13,771 bases of DNA from Gallionella sp. (GCA_030690245.1 JAUYGW010000199.1:1-13771); one strand, 5' to 3'. Counted from the first letter of the stretch, positions 5,844 to 12,472 are shown. Program-made: numbers and translations. Notes: a model not told the origin generated them from the sequence alone.

Positions 5844-6958
5844 CCAAGGTTTTTAGGGTTGTTGGCTAGTTGCGCGGCACGCAACGCCGCGCCGAACAGC
5901 GCGGCGCGGTCATTCAGGATCACCCTGACCGGCATGGCTTCGAGCAAGGGGCACATCCGGCCCTTATTCAGGAACGCATCGAGGAACGCGCCATCCTGCA
6001 ACAGCGGCAAAATTTTCGGTGCGATGCCGCCGCCCAGATACAGGCCGCCTTTGCTCATCATCTTGAGCGCGAGGTTGCCCGCTTCCGCCCCGTACAGACG
6101 CACAAACCAATCCAGCGTTTTGATGCATATCTTGTCGCGGCCGGACAATGCGGCGCTGGCAATGGCGGCCGCCGCATCGCCGTTGCGCATTTCCTCGGTG
6201 AGCCATTGCGGTACGGCAACGCGATGATAAAGGCACAGGAATTCATGCAGGCTGAGCAAGCCCGTGCCGGATACCACGCGTTCCCAACTGATATGCTGAT
6301 GCCGTTGCTGCAGGTAGCGCAGCAAGGACATTTCCAGTTCATCGCCCGGGCTGAAACTGGCATGCCCGCCTTCCGTCGCAAACGGGTGGTGGCATTGCCC
6401 GTCCCAAAACAAGCCCGCCTCGCCCAGGCCGGTTCCTGCGGCAATCACGGCGACATTGCCGCTGGCGTCAGGCGCACCGGCCTGCAAAGTCAGCAAATCA
6501 TCCGCGCCCAATGCCGGCAAGCCATAGGCAGTCGCTTCCAGGTCGTTGAGCAGGGTGCAATGCGCAAAGCCGAATTGCCGTTGCAAGGCATCGGCATCGA
6601 TACGCCAGGGCAAATTGGTGGTTTGCACCACCCTGCCCCGCACCGGGCCGGCGACACCGAAAGCCGCGTGGTTAAAGTGATACTCGCGTAGCGAGACCGC
6701 GTCCCTCTCTCCCGCAAGCGGGAGATAACCAGCAACTTGCCCGCTTGCGGGCTTAGTCGAATGGCTAGTTGTTCCATCAGAGTTAGGAGAGAGGGAAGGT
6801 TCGACATCCGCCAGAAACTCGCCGAGCAAGTCTGCAAATTTGGCGTAATCGCGGCTCGGATAATCGGCTTCACGCTCGATCCGCACTTGCGTACCGGTGA
6901 CTTCAACGGTCGCGAGGCGCGTCTTGGTGCCGCCGATGTCGCCTGCAAGAAAATTCAT
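5840..6958 (-). CDS. glk: Glucokinase with an in-frame repeat insertion
   Basis: It phosphorylates glucose with ATP to glucose-6-phosphate, feeding Zwf. At 372 residues it exceeds the 320-330 usual for proteobacterial Glk. Family marks: phosphate-binding GDIGGTKTRLA (7-17), FGVAGPV (100-106), the catalytic Asp139 in LLNDLEATAYGL, AAGTGLGEAG and EGGHASFSPGDE. The surplus of about 40 residues lies at about 53-93, between LADV and FNHAAFGVAGP; it is Ser/Gly/Pro-rich and is encoded by a nested palindromic repeat (6704-6796), with the reading frame kept. The ATG at 6958 was chosen because MNFLAGDIGGTKT is the normal family start. There is no Shine-Dalgarno sequence: the arm of dyad E touches the start codon, and the frame remains open upstream through that arm to a GTG at 7033. 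The TAG stop lies within dyad C. Activity of the enlarged protein is plausible, since all core motifs are intact, but unproven. Confidence 0.92.
   Translation of the reverse strand: MNFLAGDIGGTKTRLATVEVTGTQVRIEREADYPSRDYAKFADLLGEFLADVEPSLSPNSDGTTSHSTKPASGQVAGYLPLAGERDAVSLREYHFNHAAFGVAGPVRGRVVQTTNLPWRIDADALQRQFGFAHCTLLNDLEATAYGLPALGADDLLTLQAGAPDASGNVAVIAAGTGLGEAGLFWDGQCHHPFATEGGHASFSPGDELEMSLLRYLQQRHQHISWERVVSGTGLLSLHEFLCLYHRVAVPQWLTEEMRNGDAAAAIASAALSGRDKICIKTLDWFVRLYGAEAGNLALKMMSKGGLYLGGGIAPKILPLLQDGAFLDAFLNKGRMCPLLEAMPVRVILNDRAALFGAALRAAQLANNPKNLG
6704..6796. repeat. Nested palindromic repeat inserted within glk coding sequence
   Basis: The outer 10-bp stem CCCTCTCTCC (6704-6713) pairs with GGAGAGAGGG (6787-6796). 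Inside are two perfect hairpins, CTCCCGC / GCGGGAG around AA (6710-6725) and GCCCGC / GCGGGC around TT (6740-6753). The inner part, 6727-6781, is the second copy of the mini-element found in dyad B. Without it the outer part resembles the common proteobacterial CCCTCTCC...GGAGAGGG intergenic repeat (recalled, not searched). The block contributes about 40 codons without a stop in the glk frame. Confidence 0.75.
6727..6781 (-). repeat. Palindromic mini-element, copy 2 (55 nt), inside the glk insertion
   Basis: Read on the minus strand it runs from CTGAT to GGTTA and has the same fold as copy 1: an outer stem ACTAG / CTGGT, the CCATT bulge, a middle stem CGACT / AGTTG, an unpaired A region and an inner stem GCCCGC / GCGGGC with an AA loop. 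The middle stem differs from copy 1 at both sides of one pair (G-T here, C-G there), so pairing is preserved. Confidence 0.75.
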
Positions 6959-7053
6959 GAGCTGGTAGCCAGTAGCCAGTAGCCAGTAGCAAAACAGGGC
7001 CGCGCGCAGCGCGACAAAACTGCTACGCGCCACCCGCTACAAGCTACAAGCTC
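6959..7053. repeat. Dyad element E (7-nt-unit arms) between zwf and glk
   Basis: The left arm (6959-6990) is GAGCTG followed by GTAGCCA repeated three times and GTAGC. The right arm (7022-7053), in reverse complement, starts GAGCTT and carries GTAGCTT, GTAGCGG and a final GTAGC. The core holds CGCGC / GCGCG around a three-base loop (7001-7013). The architecture matches elements A to D but with a different unit length and sequence. It spans from the base after the glk start codon to 5 nt before the zwf stop codon. Confidence 0.75.
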
Positions 7054-7058
7054 CATTC

Positions 7059-8564
7059 TTAGTAAGCCTCCACATTGGCGCCGTCCAGATTCAGCGAGTG
7101 GCGCCAGAACTGGTCGTCGCGGTCGAACAGCCGGTAGGTGCCGCGCGGCCCCCAACTGCCCGCCTGATAAGTATTGATGAAATCGCGCTCCATCGCCCAC
7201 ACCTTGAGGATCGGATCGACCACGCGCCACGCCGCTTCCACCTCGTCGATGCGCAGGAACAGCGAATGGTCGCCGTGGATCACGTCCAGCAGCAATCCCT
7301 CGTAGGCGTCGTAATCCTCGTCGCCGCCCTTACGGTATGTCGCGTCCAGGCTGATGGTGCGGGTATGCAAATCCAGTCCGGGCACCTTGACCTGCACCTC
7401 CATTTTCAGGCAATCGTTGGGCTGGATGCCGAGCATGATCCAGTTCGGCTGTGGCGGACCGTGGCGCGTGTGGCGCAACAAGTCCTGCGGCGGGCTTTTG
7501 AAGCGGATGCAGATCGCCGAGCTGCCCTCCGCCATGCGCTTGCCGGTGCGCAGGTAGAACGGCACGCCCGCCCAGCGCCAGTTGTCGATGAACAGCTTCA
7601 GCGCCGCATAAGTCTCGGTGGTGCTGTCCGCCGCTACGCCGGGCTCTTCCAGATAGCCCGGCACCGTCTGGCCGTTGATGGTGCCGCTGGCGTACTGGCC
7701 GCGGAAGGCATGGGCGTGCACCGAGTTCTGCGTGATCGGACGGATCGCTTTCAGTACTTTCACTTTTTCGTCGCGCAGGTGCTCGGCGGACATCGTCACC
7801 GGCGGCTCCATCGCCACCAGCGCCAGCAATTGCAGCAAATGGCTCTGGATCATGTCGCGCAGCGCGCCGGCGCCTTCGTAGTAATCGGCGCGCCCTTCGA
7901 TGCCCAGCGTTTCGGAATGGGTGATCTGCACATGGTCGATGTAGTGGTGGTTCCACAGCGGTTCCAGCAACAGGTTGGCGAAGCGGAACACCATCACGTT
8001 CTGCACCGTGCCCTTGCCGAGGTAATGGTCGATGCGGTAAATCTGCGGCTCGTTCAGGTGACGGTACAGGCTGGCTTGCAGGGTTTGCGCGCTGAGCAAA
8101 TCGTAACCGAAGGGTTTTTCGATCACCACGCGCCGCCAGCCGTTCTTCTGTTTGAGCAGACCCACGTTGCCCATCTTTTCGACGATGACGGGATAATCCG
8201 CCGGGCGCACCGCCATGTAATACACCACGTTGGGCGGGAAAGCCGGATTTTCCTCGACCAGCTGCCGCAAGCGCGTGTAGGCCGCGTCGTCGCCGGGCGG
8301 GATGGCGAAATAATGCAACCGCGCGCAAAAGCGTTGCAGCGCGGTTTCATCGATTCCCTGCGGATAGACTGGTCGCAGGATGCCCGTGACGAAGTCCAGC
8401 CACTCCTCGCGCTGCCGTGGCGCGATGTCGCAGCCCAGGATCACCATGTGTTCCGGCAGGCGTTTAGCCGTCTCCAGGCGGAACAGTGCCGGGATCAGCT
8501 TGCGCCGGCTCAGGTTGCCGCCTGCACCGAATATCGCCAGCGTGCAAGGCTCAGATAACTTCAT
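7059..8564 (-). CDS. zwf: Glucose-6-phosphate 1-dehydrogenase
   Basis: It oxidises glucose-6-phosphate to 6-phosphoglucono-delta-lactone and produces NAD(P)H, the entry step of the oxidative pentose phosphate pathway. At 501 residues it has the usual length. The N-terminal Rossmann motif is GAGGNLSRRKLIPAL (13-27), the EKPFG segment is at 149-153, and the substrate-binding RIDHYLGK is at 177-184 with His180. The likely catalytic base is His242 in RDMIQSHLLQLLALVAMEPP, and GPRGTYRLFDRDDQFWR lies near the end. Two departures from the family pattern are seen: Asn17 where Asp is usual in GxxGDL, and Gly185 where Glu is usual after DHYLGK. The ATG at 8564 overlaps the gnd stop (ATGA), with GGCGGA upstream in the end of gnd, so translation is probably coupled. 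Confidence 0.96.
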   Translation of the reverse strand: MKLSEPCTLAIFGAGGNLSRRKLIPALFRLETAKRLPEHMVILGCDIAPRQREEWLDFVTGILRPVYPQGIDETALQRFCARLHYFAIPPGDDAAYTRLRQLVEENPAFPPNVVYYMAVRPADYPVIVEKMGNVGLLKQKNGWRRVVIEKPFGYDLLSAQTLQASLYRHLNEPQIYRIDHYLGKGTVQNVMVFRFANLLLEPLWNHHYIDHVQITHSETLGIEGRADYYEGAGALRDMIQSHLLQLLALVAMEPPVTMSAEHLRDEKVKVLKAIRPITQNSVHAHAFRGQYASGTINGQTVPGYLEEPGVAADSTTETYAALKLFIDNWRWAGVPFYLRTGKRMAEGSSAICIRFKSPPQDLLRHTRHGPPQPNWIMLGIQPNDCLKMEVQVKVPGLDLHTRTISLDATYRKGGDEDYDAYEGLLLDVIHGDHSLFLRIDEVEAAWRVVDPILKVWAMERDFINTYQAGSWGPRGTYRLFDRDDQFWRHSLNLDGANVEAY

Positions 8565-9481
8565 TTTTTTCCGCCCGCATGTTTGACCGCATGGCCGCCG
8601 AAGGCATTGCGCATCATGGATAGCAGGCGGTAGCCGTAACCGGTTTCATTCTGGCTGTTGAAGCGCATCTGCAAGGCCAGCGTCAGCACCGGCGCGGCGA
8701 CGCCCTGATCGATTGCCTCCACCGCCGTCCAGCGCCCCTCACCGGAGTCCGGCACATAAGGTGCTATGGATGTTAATTCCTGGTCGTATTTCAGCGCTTC
8801 CGCGGTGAGGTCGAGCAGCCAGCTGCGCACCACCGAACTGTGCCGCCACAACTCGGTGACCTGCGCCAGATCGAGCGCGAATTCCTTCTTGCCGCGCAAC
8901 AGTTCCAGGCCTTCGGCGAAGGACTGCATCATGCCGTACTCGATGCCGTTGTGGATCATCTTGGTGTAGTGGCCCGCGCCGACCGGCCCGACATGCGCCC
9001 AGCCGCGATCCGCAGCGGGCGCCAGGGCTTGCAGGACCGGGGTCATGATTTTTGCGACTTCGGACGTTGCCCCGACCATCAGGCAATAGCCGTTCTCCAG
9101 CCCCCAGACACCGCCGGAGGTGCCGGAATCCATGAAGCCGATGCCCTGCTCCGCCAGCCAGGCGCCGCGCCGCTGGCTGTCGTGGTAGTTGGAATTGCCG
9201 CCGTCCACGATGATGTCGCCCTGAGACAGCAGCGGCGCCAGCGCACGGATTTGCTGCTCGGTTATTTCCCCGCTCGGCAACATCAGCCACACCACGCGCG
9301 GACCGGATAATTTCGCGACTGCGTCCTCTACCGAGGCGGCACCCAACATCCCTTCCTCTGCGGCAAGCTGCGCGACCGCTTCCGCCGACCGGTCATAACC
9401 GACTACTTCGATCCCGCCACGGCGCAGCCTGCGCACCATGTTGCCGCCCATCTTGCCCAACCCGATCATCGCCAGCCGCAT
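8561..9481 (-). CDS. gnd: 6-phosphogluconate dehydrogenase, short (GntZ/YqeC-like) type
   Basis: It oxidatively decarboxylates 6-phosphogluconate to ribulose-5-phosphate. At 306 residues it belongs to the short class, not the roughly 470-residue enterobacterial class. It has the dinucleotide motif GLGKMGGNMVRRL (7-19), then GNSNYHDSQRR, the substrate signature SGTSGGVWGLENGYCLMVG and KMIHNGIEYGMMQSFAEG with the catalytic lysine. Asp30 follows the second beta strand (VVGYDRS) where NADP enzymes usually have Asn-Arg, which suggests NAD preference; this is inference. The ATG at 9481 was chosen because GGGGGA lies 3-8 nt upstream and the glycine motif starts at once; the open frame extends 21 codons further without family features. 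It is the first gene of the minus-strand operon and diverges from the second glgP. Confidence 0.95.
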   Translation of the reverse strand: MRLAMIGLGKMGGNMVRRLRRGGIEVVGYDRSAEAVAQLAAEEGMLGAASVEDAVAKLSGPRVVWLMLPSGEITEQQIRALAPLLSQGDIIVDGGNSNYHDSQRRGAWLAEQGIGFMDSGTSGGVWGLENGYCLMVGATSEVAKIMTPVLQALAPAADRGWAHVGPVGAGHYTKMIHNGIEYGMMQSFAEGLELLRGKKEFALDLAQVTELWRHSSVVRSWLLDLTAEALKYDQELTSIAPYVPDSGEGRWTAVEAIDQGVAAPVLTLALQMRFNSQNETGYGYRLLSMMRNAFGGHAVKHAGGKK

Positions 9482-9652
9482 AAGTCCCCCAAAGAAATAA
9501 TTCAAGCCGCACGACCGCCTTATGCCGGCCGCAAAATTACGCATGACACTTGGTAATGATACACCTCGATATGCGTAAAAAAGATGATTTACCTAAGGCT
9601 GCAACAGGGGGAAAATGAAAATTCCGCAGCGATTGCAGTCCGGGAGGACAAG
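9482..9652. promoter_or_regulatory. Divergent intergenic region between gnd and second glgP
   Basis: This 171-nt region must drive both the six-gene minus operon and the plus-strand glgP. No promoter with good -35 and -10 boxes was found on either strand. It holds a perfect 8-bp inverted repeat, TTACGCAT (9537-9544) and ATGCGTAA (9571-9578), and a strong Shine-Dalgarno GGGAGGA (9642-9648) for the plus-strand gene. It is the only gene boundary of the operon, other than the gnd-zwf overlap, without a dyad element. Confidence 0.55.
9537..9578. promoter_or_regulatory. Inverted repeat, possible operator for the divergent promoters
   Basis: TTACGCAT and ATGCGTAA are perfect inverted copies with a 26-nt spacer, so the arm centres are 34 bp apart, close to three helical turns. 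The position between two divergent starts fits a regulator site, but no regulator gene is in the window. Confidence 0.4.
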
Positions 9653-12115
9653 ATGCCAAATGACCATCAGCACAAACCGCTCAACCTCAATCTGAGTTCG
9701 GTTAAGCAGTCCATGAACAATCACCTCATTTTTTCCGTCGGCAAGGATACGATCACCGCCACCCACCGCGACTGGTTTTTCGCCCTCGCCGAAGTTGTGC
9801 GCGAACGCCTGATCGAGCGCTGGATGGAAACCATGCGCCGCTACTACCACAATGACGCCAAGCGGGTGTATTACTTTTCCATGGAATTTCTCATCGGGCG
9901 CAGCCTGATGAACAGTGTGCTCAATGTCGGTTTTCTCGATGAAGTTCGCCAGGCTTGCATCGAAGCCGGCATCGATCTGGACAAGGTTACGGAACTGGAA
10001 TTCGATGCCGCGCTCGGCAATGGCGGGCTGGGAAGGCTGGCGGCCTGTTTCCTCGATTCCATGGCGACCATCGGCCTGCCCGGCTACGGGATGGGTATCC
10101 GCTACGAATATGGCATGTTCAACCAGAAAATTGAAGACGGCTGGCAGGTGGAGCATCCGGATAACTGGCTGCGTTATGGTAATCCGTGGGAATTTTCGCG
10201 CCCCGAAGTGCTCTACCCGGTGAAATTTCACGGTCATGTGGTGCAATACTGCGATGAAGGCGGCACTCCGCACCACCACTGGATAAACACGGAAGATGTC
10301 ATGGCGATGGCCTATGACACGCCGGTTCCGGGCTATGGCCTCGACACCGTCAACAATATGCGCCTGTGGTCGGCCAAGGCTTCGCGCGATTTCGACCTCA
10401 AGCATTTCAATGAGGGCAACTACATCAAGGCGGTGGAAGACAAGAACGAATCGGAAAACCTGTCCAAGGTGCTCTACCCCGACGACACCACCGATATGGG
10501 CAAGGAACTGCGCCTCAAGCAGCAGTATTTCTTCGTCAGCGCTTCGCTGCAGGATATTCTTTACCGCTTCCGCAAACACCATGAAACCTTCGACAAGCTG
10601 CCGGACAAGGTGGCGATCCAGCTCAACGACACCCACCCCTCCATCGCGATCCCGGAACTGATGCGCCTGTTGCTCGACATACACCATCTGGAATGGGAGC
10701 ACGCCTGGGATATCACCACCCGCACCTTTGCCTATACCAACCACACGCTGATGCCGGAAGCGCTGGAAACCTGGGCGGTGTCCCTGTTTGAGTCGGTGCT
10801 GCCGCGCCATCTGCAAATCATTTATGAAATCAACCAGCGCTTTCTGCAGGGGGTCATGCACCGTTTCCCCGGCGACAACGAACTGCTCAAACGCATGTCC
10901 ATCATCGACGAAACGCATGGCCGCCGCGTGCGCATGGCATATCTGGCCATCGTCGGCAGCCATCATGTCAACGGCGTGGCACGGCTTCATTCCGAACTGA
11001 TGAGAACCACCATCTTCGCCGACTTCGACCGCTATTTCCCGGGCAAACTCACCAACATCACCAACGGCATCACCCCGCGCCTGTGGCTGAATCAGGCCAA
11101 TCCGGGACTGGCCGGCCTGATCACCAGCCGCATTGGCAAGGATTGGATCACCGATCTGTCGCATCTGCGGCAGTTATCCAAACTGGCCGACGACCACTCC
11201 TTCCAGACCGAATTCCGCGCCGTGAAACGCGCCAACAAGGAGCGCCTGGCCGAGCTGGTAATGGACAGGCTGGCTCTCGAAATCAACCCGGACAGCCTGT
11301 TCGATGTGCAGGTCAAACGTATCCACGAATACAAGCGCCAGCTGCTCAACCTGCTCCATGTCGTCACGCTGTATAACCGCATCCGCTCCAACCCATCGAT
11401 CGATGTCGTGCCGCGCACCGTGATCATTGCCGGCAAGGCGGCGCCCGGCTACGCTACCGCCAAGCTCATCATCAAGCTCGCCAATAGCGTGGCGGATATC
11501 GTCAACAACGATCCGGCCGTGCGCGGTTTGCTGAAACTGGTGTTCATCCCGAATTACGATGTATCCACCGCCAGCATCATCATTCCCGCGGCAGACCTCT
11601 CGCAACAAATCTCCACGGCGGGTACCGAGGCATCCGGCACCGGCAACATGAAACTCGCCCTCAACGGCGCACTGACCATCGGCACGCTAGACGGGGCCAA
11701 CATTGAAATAATGGAGGAAGTAGGCAAAGACAACATCTTCATCTTCGGGCTTGACGCACGGGAAGTCGCCGCATTGAAAGGCTCCGGATACAACCCGTGG
11801 GACTATTACCACGCCAATGCCGAACTGAAACGGACGCTGGACATGATCGCCTCGGGTTACTTCTCGCCCGAACAGGCCGACCGCTTCCAGCCCCTCGTCA
11901 ATAACCTCACCCACGGCGGGGACCATTACCTGCTGCTGGCCGACTATGCCGCCTATGTTGCCGCGCAGGAGCGGGTGGAAGCGCTATACCGCGACCAGCA
12001 ACAATGGATGCGTTGCGCCATTCTCAATGTTGCCGGCATGGGAAAATTTTCCAGCGACCGCGCGATCGGTGAATATGCCGAAAAAATCTGGGGTGCGAAA
12101 CCGGTGCTTAAATAG
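9653..12115 (+). CDS. glgP: Glycogen/starch phosphorylase, classical GT35 type
   Basis: It removes glucosyl units from glycogen as glucose-1-phosphate using pyridoxal phosphate. At 820 residues it is close to the roughly 815 of enterobacterial GlgP. Conserved blocks: YYFSMEFLIGRSLMNSVLN, LGNGGLGRLAACFLDSMATI, PGYGMGIRYEYGMF, QLNDTHPSIAIPELMRLL, YTNHTLMPEALETW and VKRIHEYKRQLLN. The cofactor lysine is Lys667 in EASGTGNMKLALNGALTIGTL (split here: EASGTGNMK, then LALNGALTIGTL). The frame is open 23 codons upstream to an ATG at 9584, but the ATG at 9653 has GGGAGGA 4 nt before it and homologous-looking sequence follows it, so that start is preferred. It diverges from gnd and converges with the tRNA cluster, ending 51 nt from tRNA-Leu without an obvious terminator. 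Confidence 0.96.
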   Translation: MPNDHQHKPLNLNLSSVKQSMNNHLIFSVGKDTITATHRDWFFALAEVVRERLIERWMETMRRYYHNDAKRVYYFSMEFLIGRSLMNSVLNVGFLDEVRQACIEAGIDLDKVTELEFDAALGNGGLGRLAACFLDSMATIGLPGYGMGIRYEYGMFNQKIEDGWQVEHPDNWLRYGNPWEFSRPEVLYPVKFHGHVVQYCDEGGTPHHHWINTEDVMAMAYDTPVPGYGLDTVNNMRLWSAKASRDFDLKHFNEGNYIKAVEDKNESENLSKVLYPDDTTDMGKELRLKQQYFFVSASLQDILYRFRKHHETFDKLPDKVAIQLNDTHPSIAIPELMRLLLDIHHLEWEHAWDITTRTFAYTNHTLMPEALETWAVSLFESVLPRHLQIIYEINQRFLQGVMHRFPGDNELLKRMSIIDETHGRRVRMAYLAIVGSHHVNGVARLHSELMRTTIFADFDRYFPGKLTNITNGITPRLWLNQANPGLAGLITSRIGKDWITDLSHLRQLSKLADDHSFQTEFRAVKRANKERLAELVMDRLALEINPDSLFDVQVKRIHEYKRQLLNLLHVVTLYNRIRSNPSIDVVPRTVIIAGKAAPGYATAKLIIKLANSVADIVNNDPAVRGLLKLVFIPNYDVSTASIIIPAADLSQQISTAGTEASGTGNMKLALNGALTIGTLDGANIEIMEEVGKDNIFIFGLDAREVAALKGSGYNPWDYYHANAELKRTLDMIASGYFSPEQADRFQPLVNNLTHGGDHYLLLADYAAYVAAQERVEALYRDQQQWMRCAILNVAGMGKFSSDRAIGEYAEKIWGAKPVLK

Positions 12116-12166
12116 TGCAGTTTGGTTATGGCCAGCAAGGGGGGGCAGTAGTCTGAGAGTCGCCTC

Positions 12167-12255
12167 TGGTGCCCGGGACCGGAATTGAACCGGTACGGCC
12201 TTTTCAAGCCGACGGATTTTAAGTCCGTTGTGTCTACCAATTTCACCACCCGGGC
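12167..12255 (-). tRNA. tRNA-Leu (TAA)
   Basis: On the minus strand GCCCGGG forms the 5' acceptor arm and pairs with CCCGGGC at the 3' end, followed by an A discriminator and an encoded CCA. The anticodon loop CTTAAAA gives TAA, and a long type II variable arm and a GGTTCAATTCC T arm are present. It is the third tRNA of the Gly-Cys-Leu cluster, the order known from enterobacterial glyW-cysT-leuZ. Confidence 0.95.
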
Positions 12256-12262
12256 GGGTATT

Positions 12263-12336
12263 TGGAGGCGAGACCCAGAATCGAACTGGGATAGGCGGAT
12301 TTGCAATCCGCTGCATAACCATTTTGCTATCTCGCC
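12263..12336 (-). tRNA. tRNA-Cys (GCA)
   Basis: The minus strand starts GGCGAGA and ends TCTCGCC with a T discriminator and an encoded CCA. The anticodon loop ATTGCAAAT contains GCA, and the T arm has GTTCGATTC. At 74 nt it is typical. It lies 7 nt before tRNA-Leu in the same transcript. Confidence 0.95.
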
Positions 12337-12364
12337 GTAGCGCAAATCTACAGCTTGAAATGAT

Positions 12365-12392
12365 TGAGGGAAAGCCAGAATGCTTTCCCTCA
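12365..12392. other. Perfect 11-bp hairpin between tRNA-Gly and tRNA-Cys
   Basis: TGAGGGAAAGC (12365-12375) pairs fully with GCTTTCCCTCA (12382-12392) around a 6-nt loop, in the 60-nt spacer of the tRNA precursor. No T tract follows on the minus strand, so it is not a standard terminator. It could be a processing signal for RNase III or an attenuator of the distal tRNAs; which of these cannot be told from sequence. Confidence 0.55.
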
Positions 12393-12396
12393 GATT

Positions 12397-12472
12397 TGGA
12401 GCGGGAGAAGAGTCTCGAACTCTCGACCTCAACCTTGGCAAGGTTGCGCTCTACCAACTGAGCTACTCCCGC
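12397..12472 (-). tRNA. tRNA-Gly (GCC)
   Basis: The minus strand begins GCGGGAG, pairs with CTCCCGC and ends with T and an encoded CCA. The anticodon loop TTGCCAA gives GCC. D arm GCTCAGTTGGTAGAGC and T arm GAGTTCGAGACTC are standard. At 76 nt it is the first tRNA of the cluster. Confidence 0.96.

Noticed and set aside
6704..6796. Frameshift or broken glk gene
   Set aside because: The frame is intact throughout and all core motifs follow the insertion, so an enlarged but possibly active protein is more likely than a pseudogene.
12116..12166. Terminator between the second glgP and tRNA-Leu
   Set aside because: No hairpin with T tract was found on either strand in the 51-nt gap.
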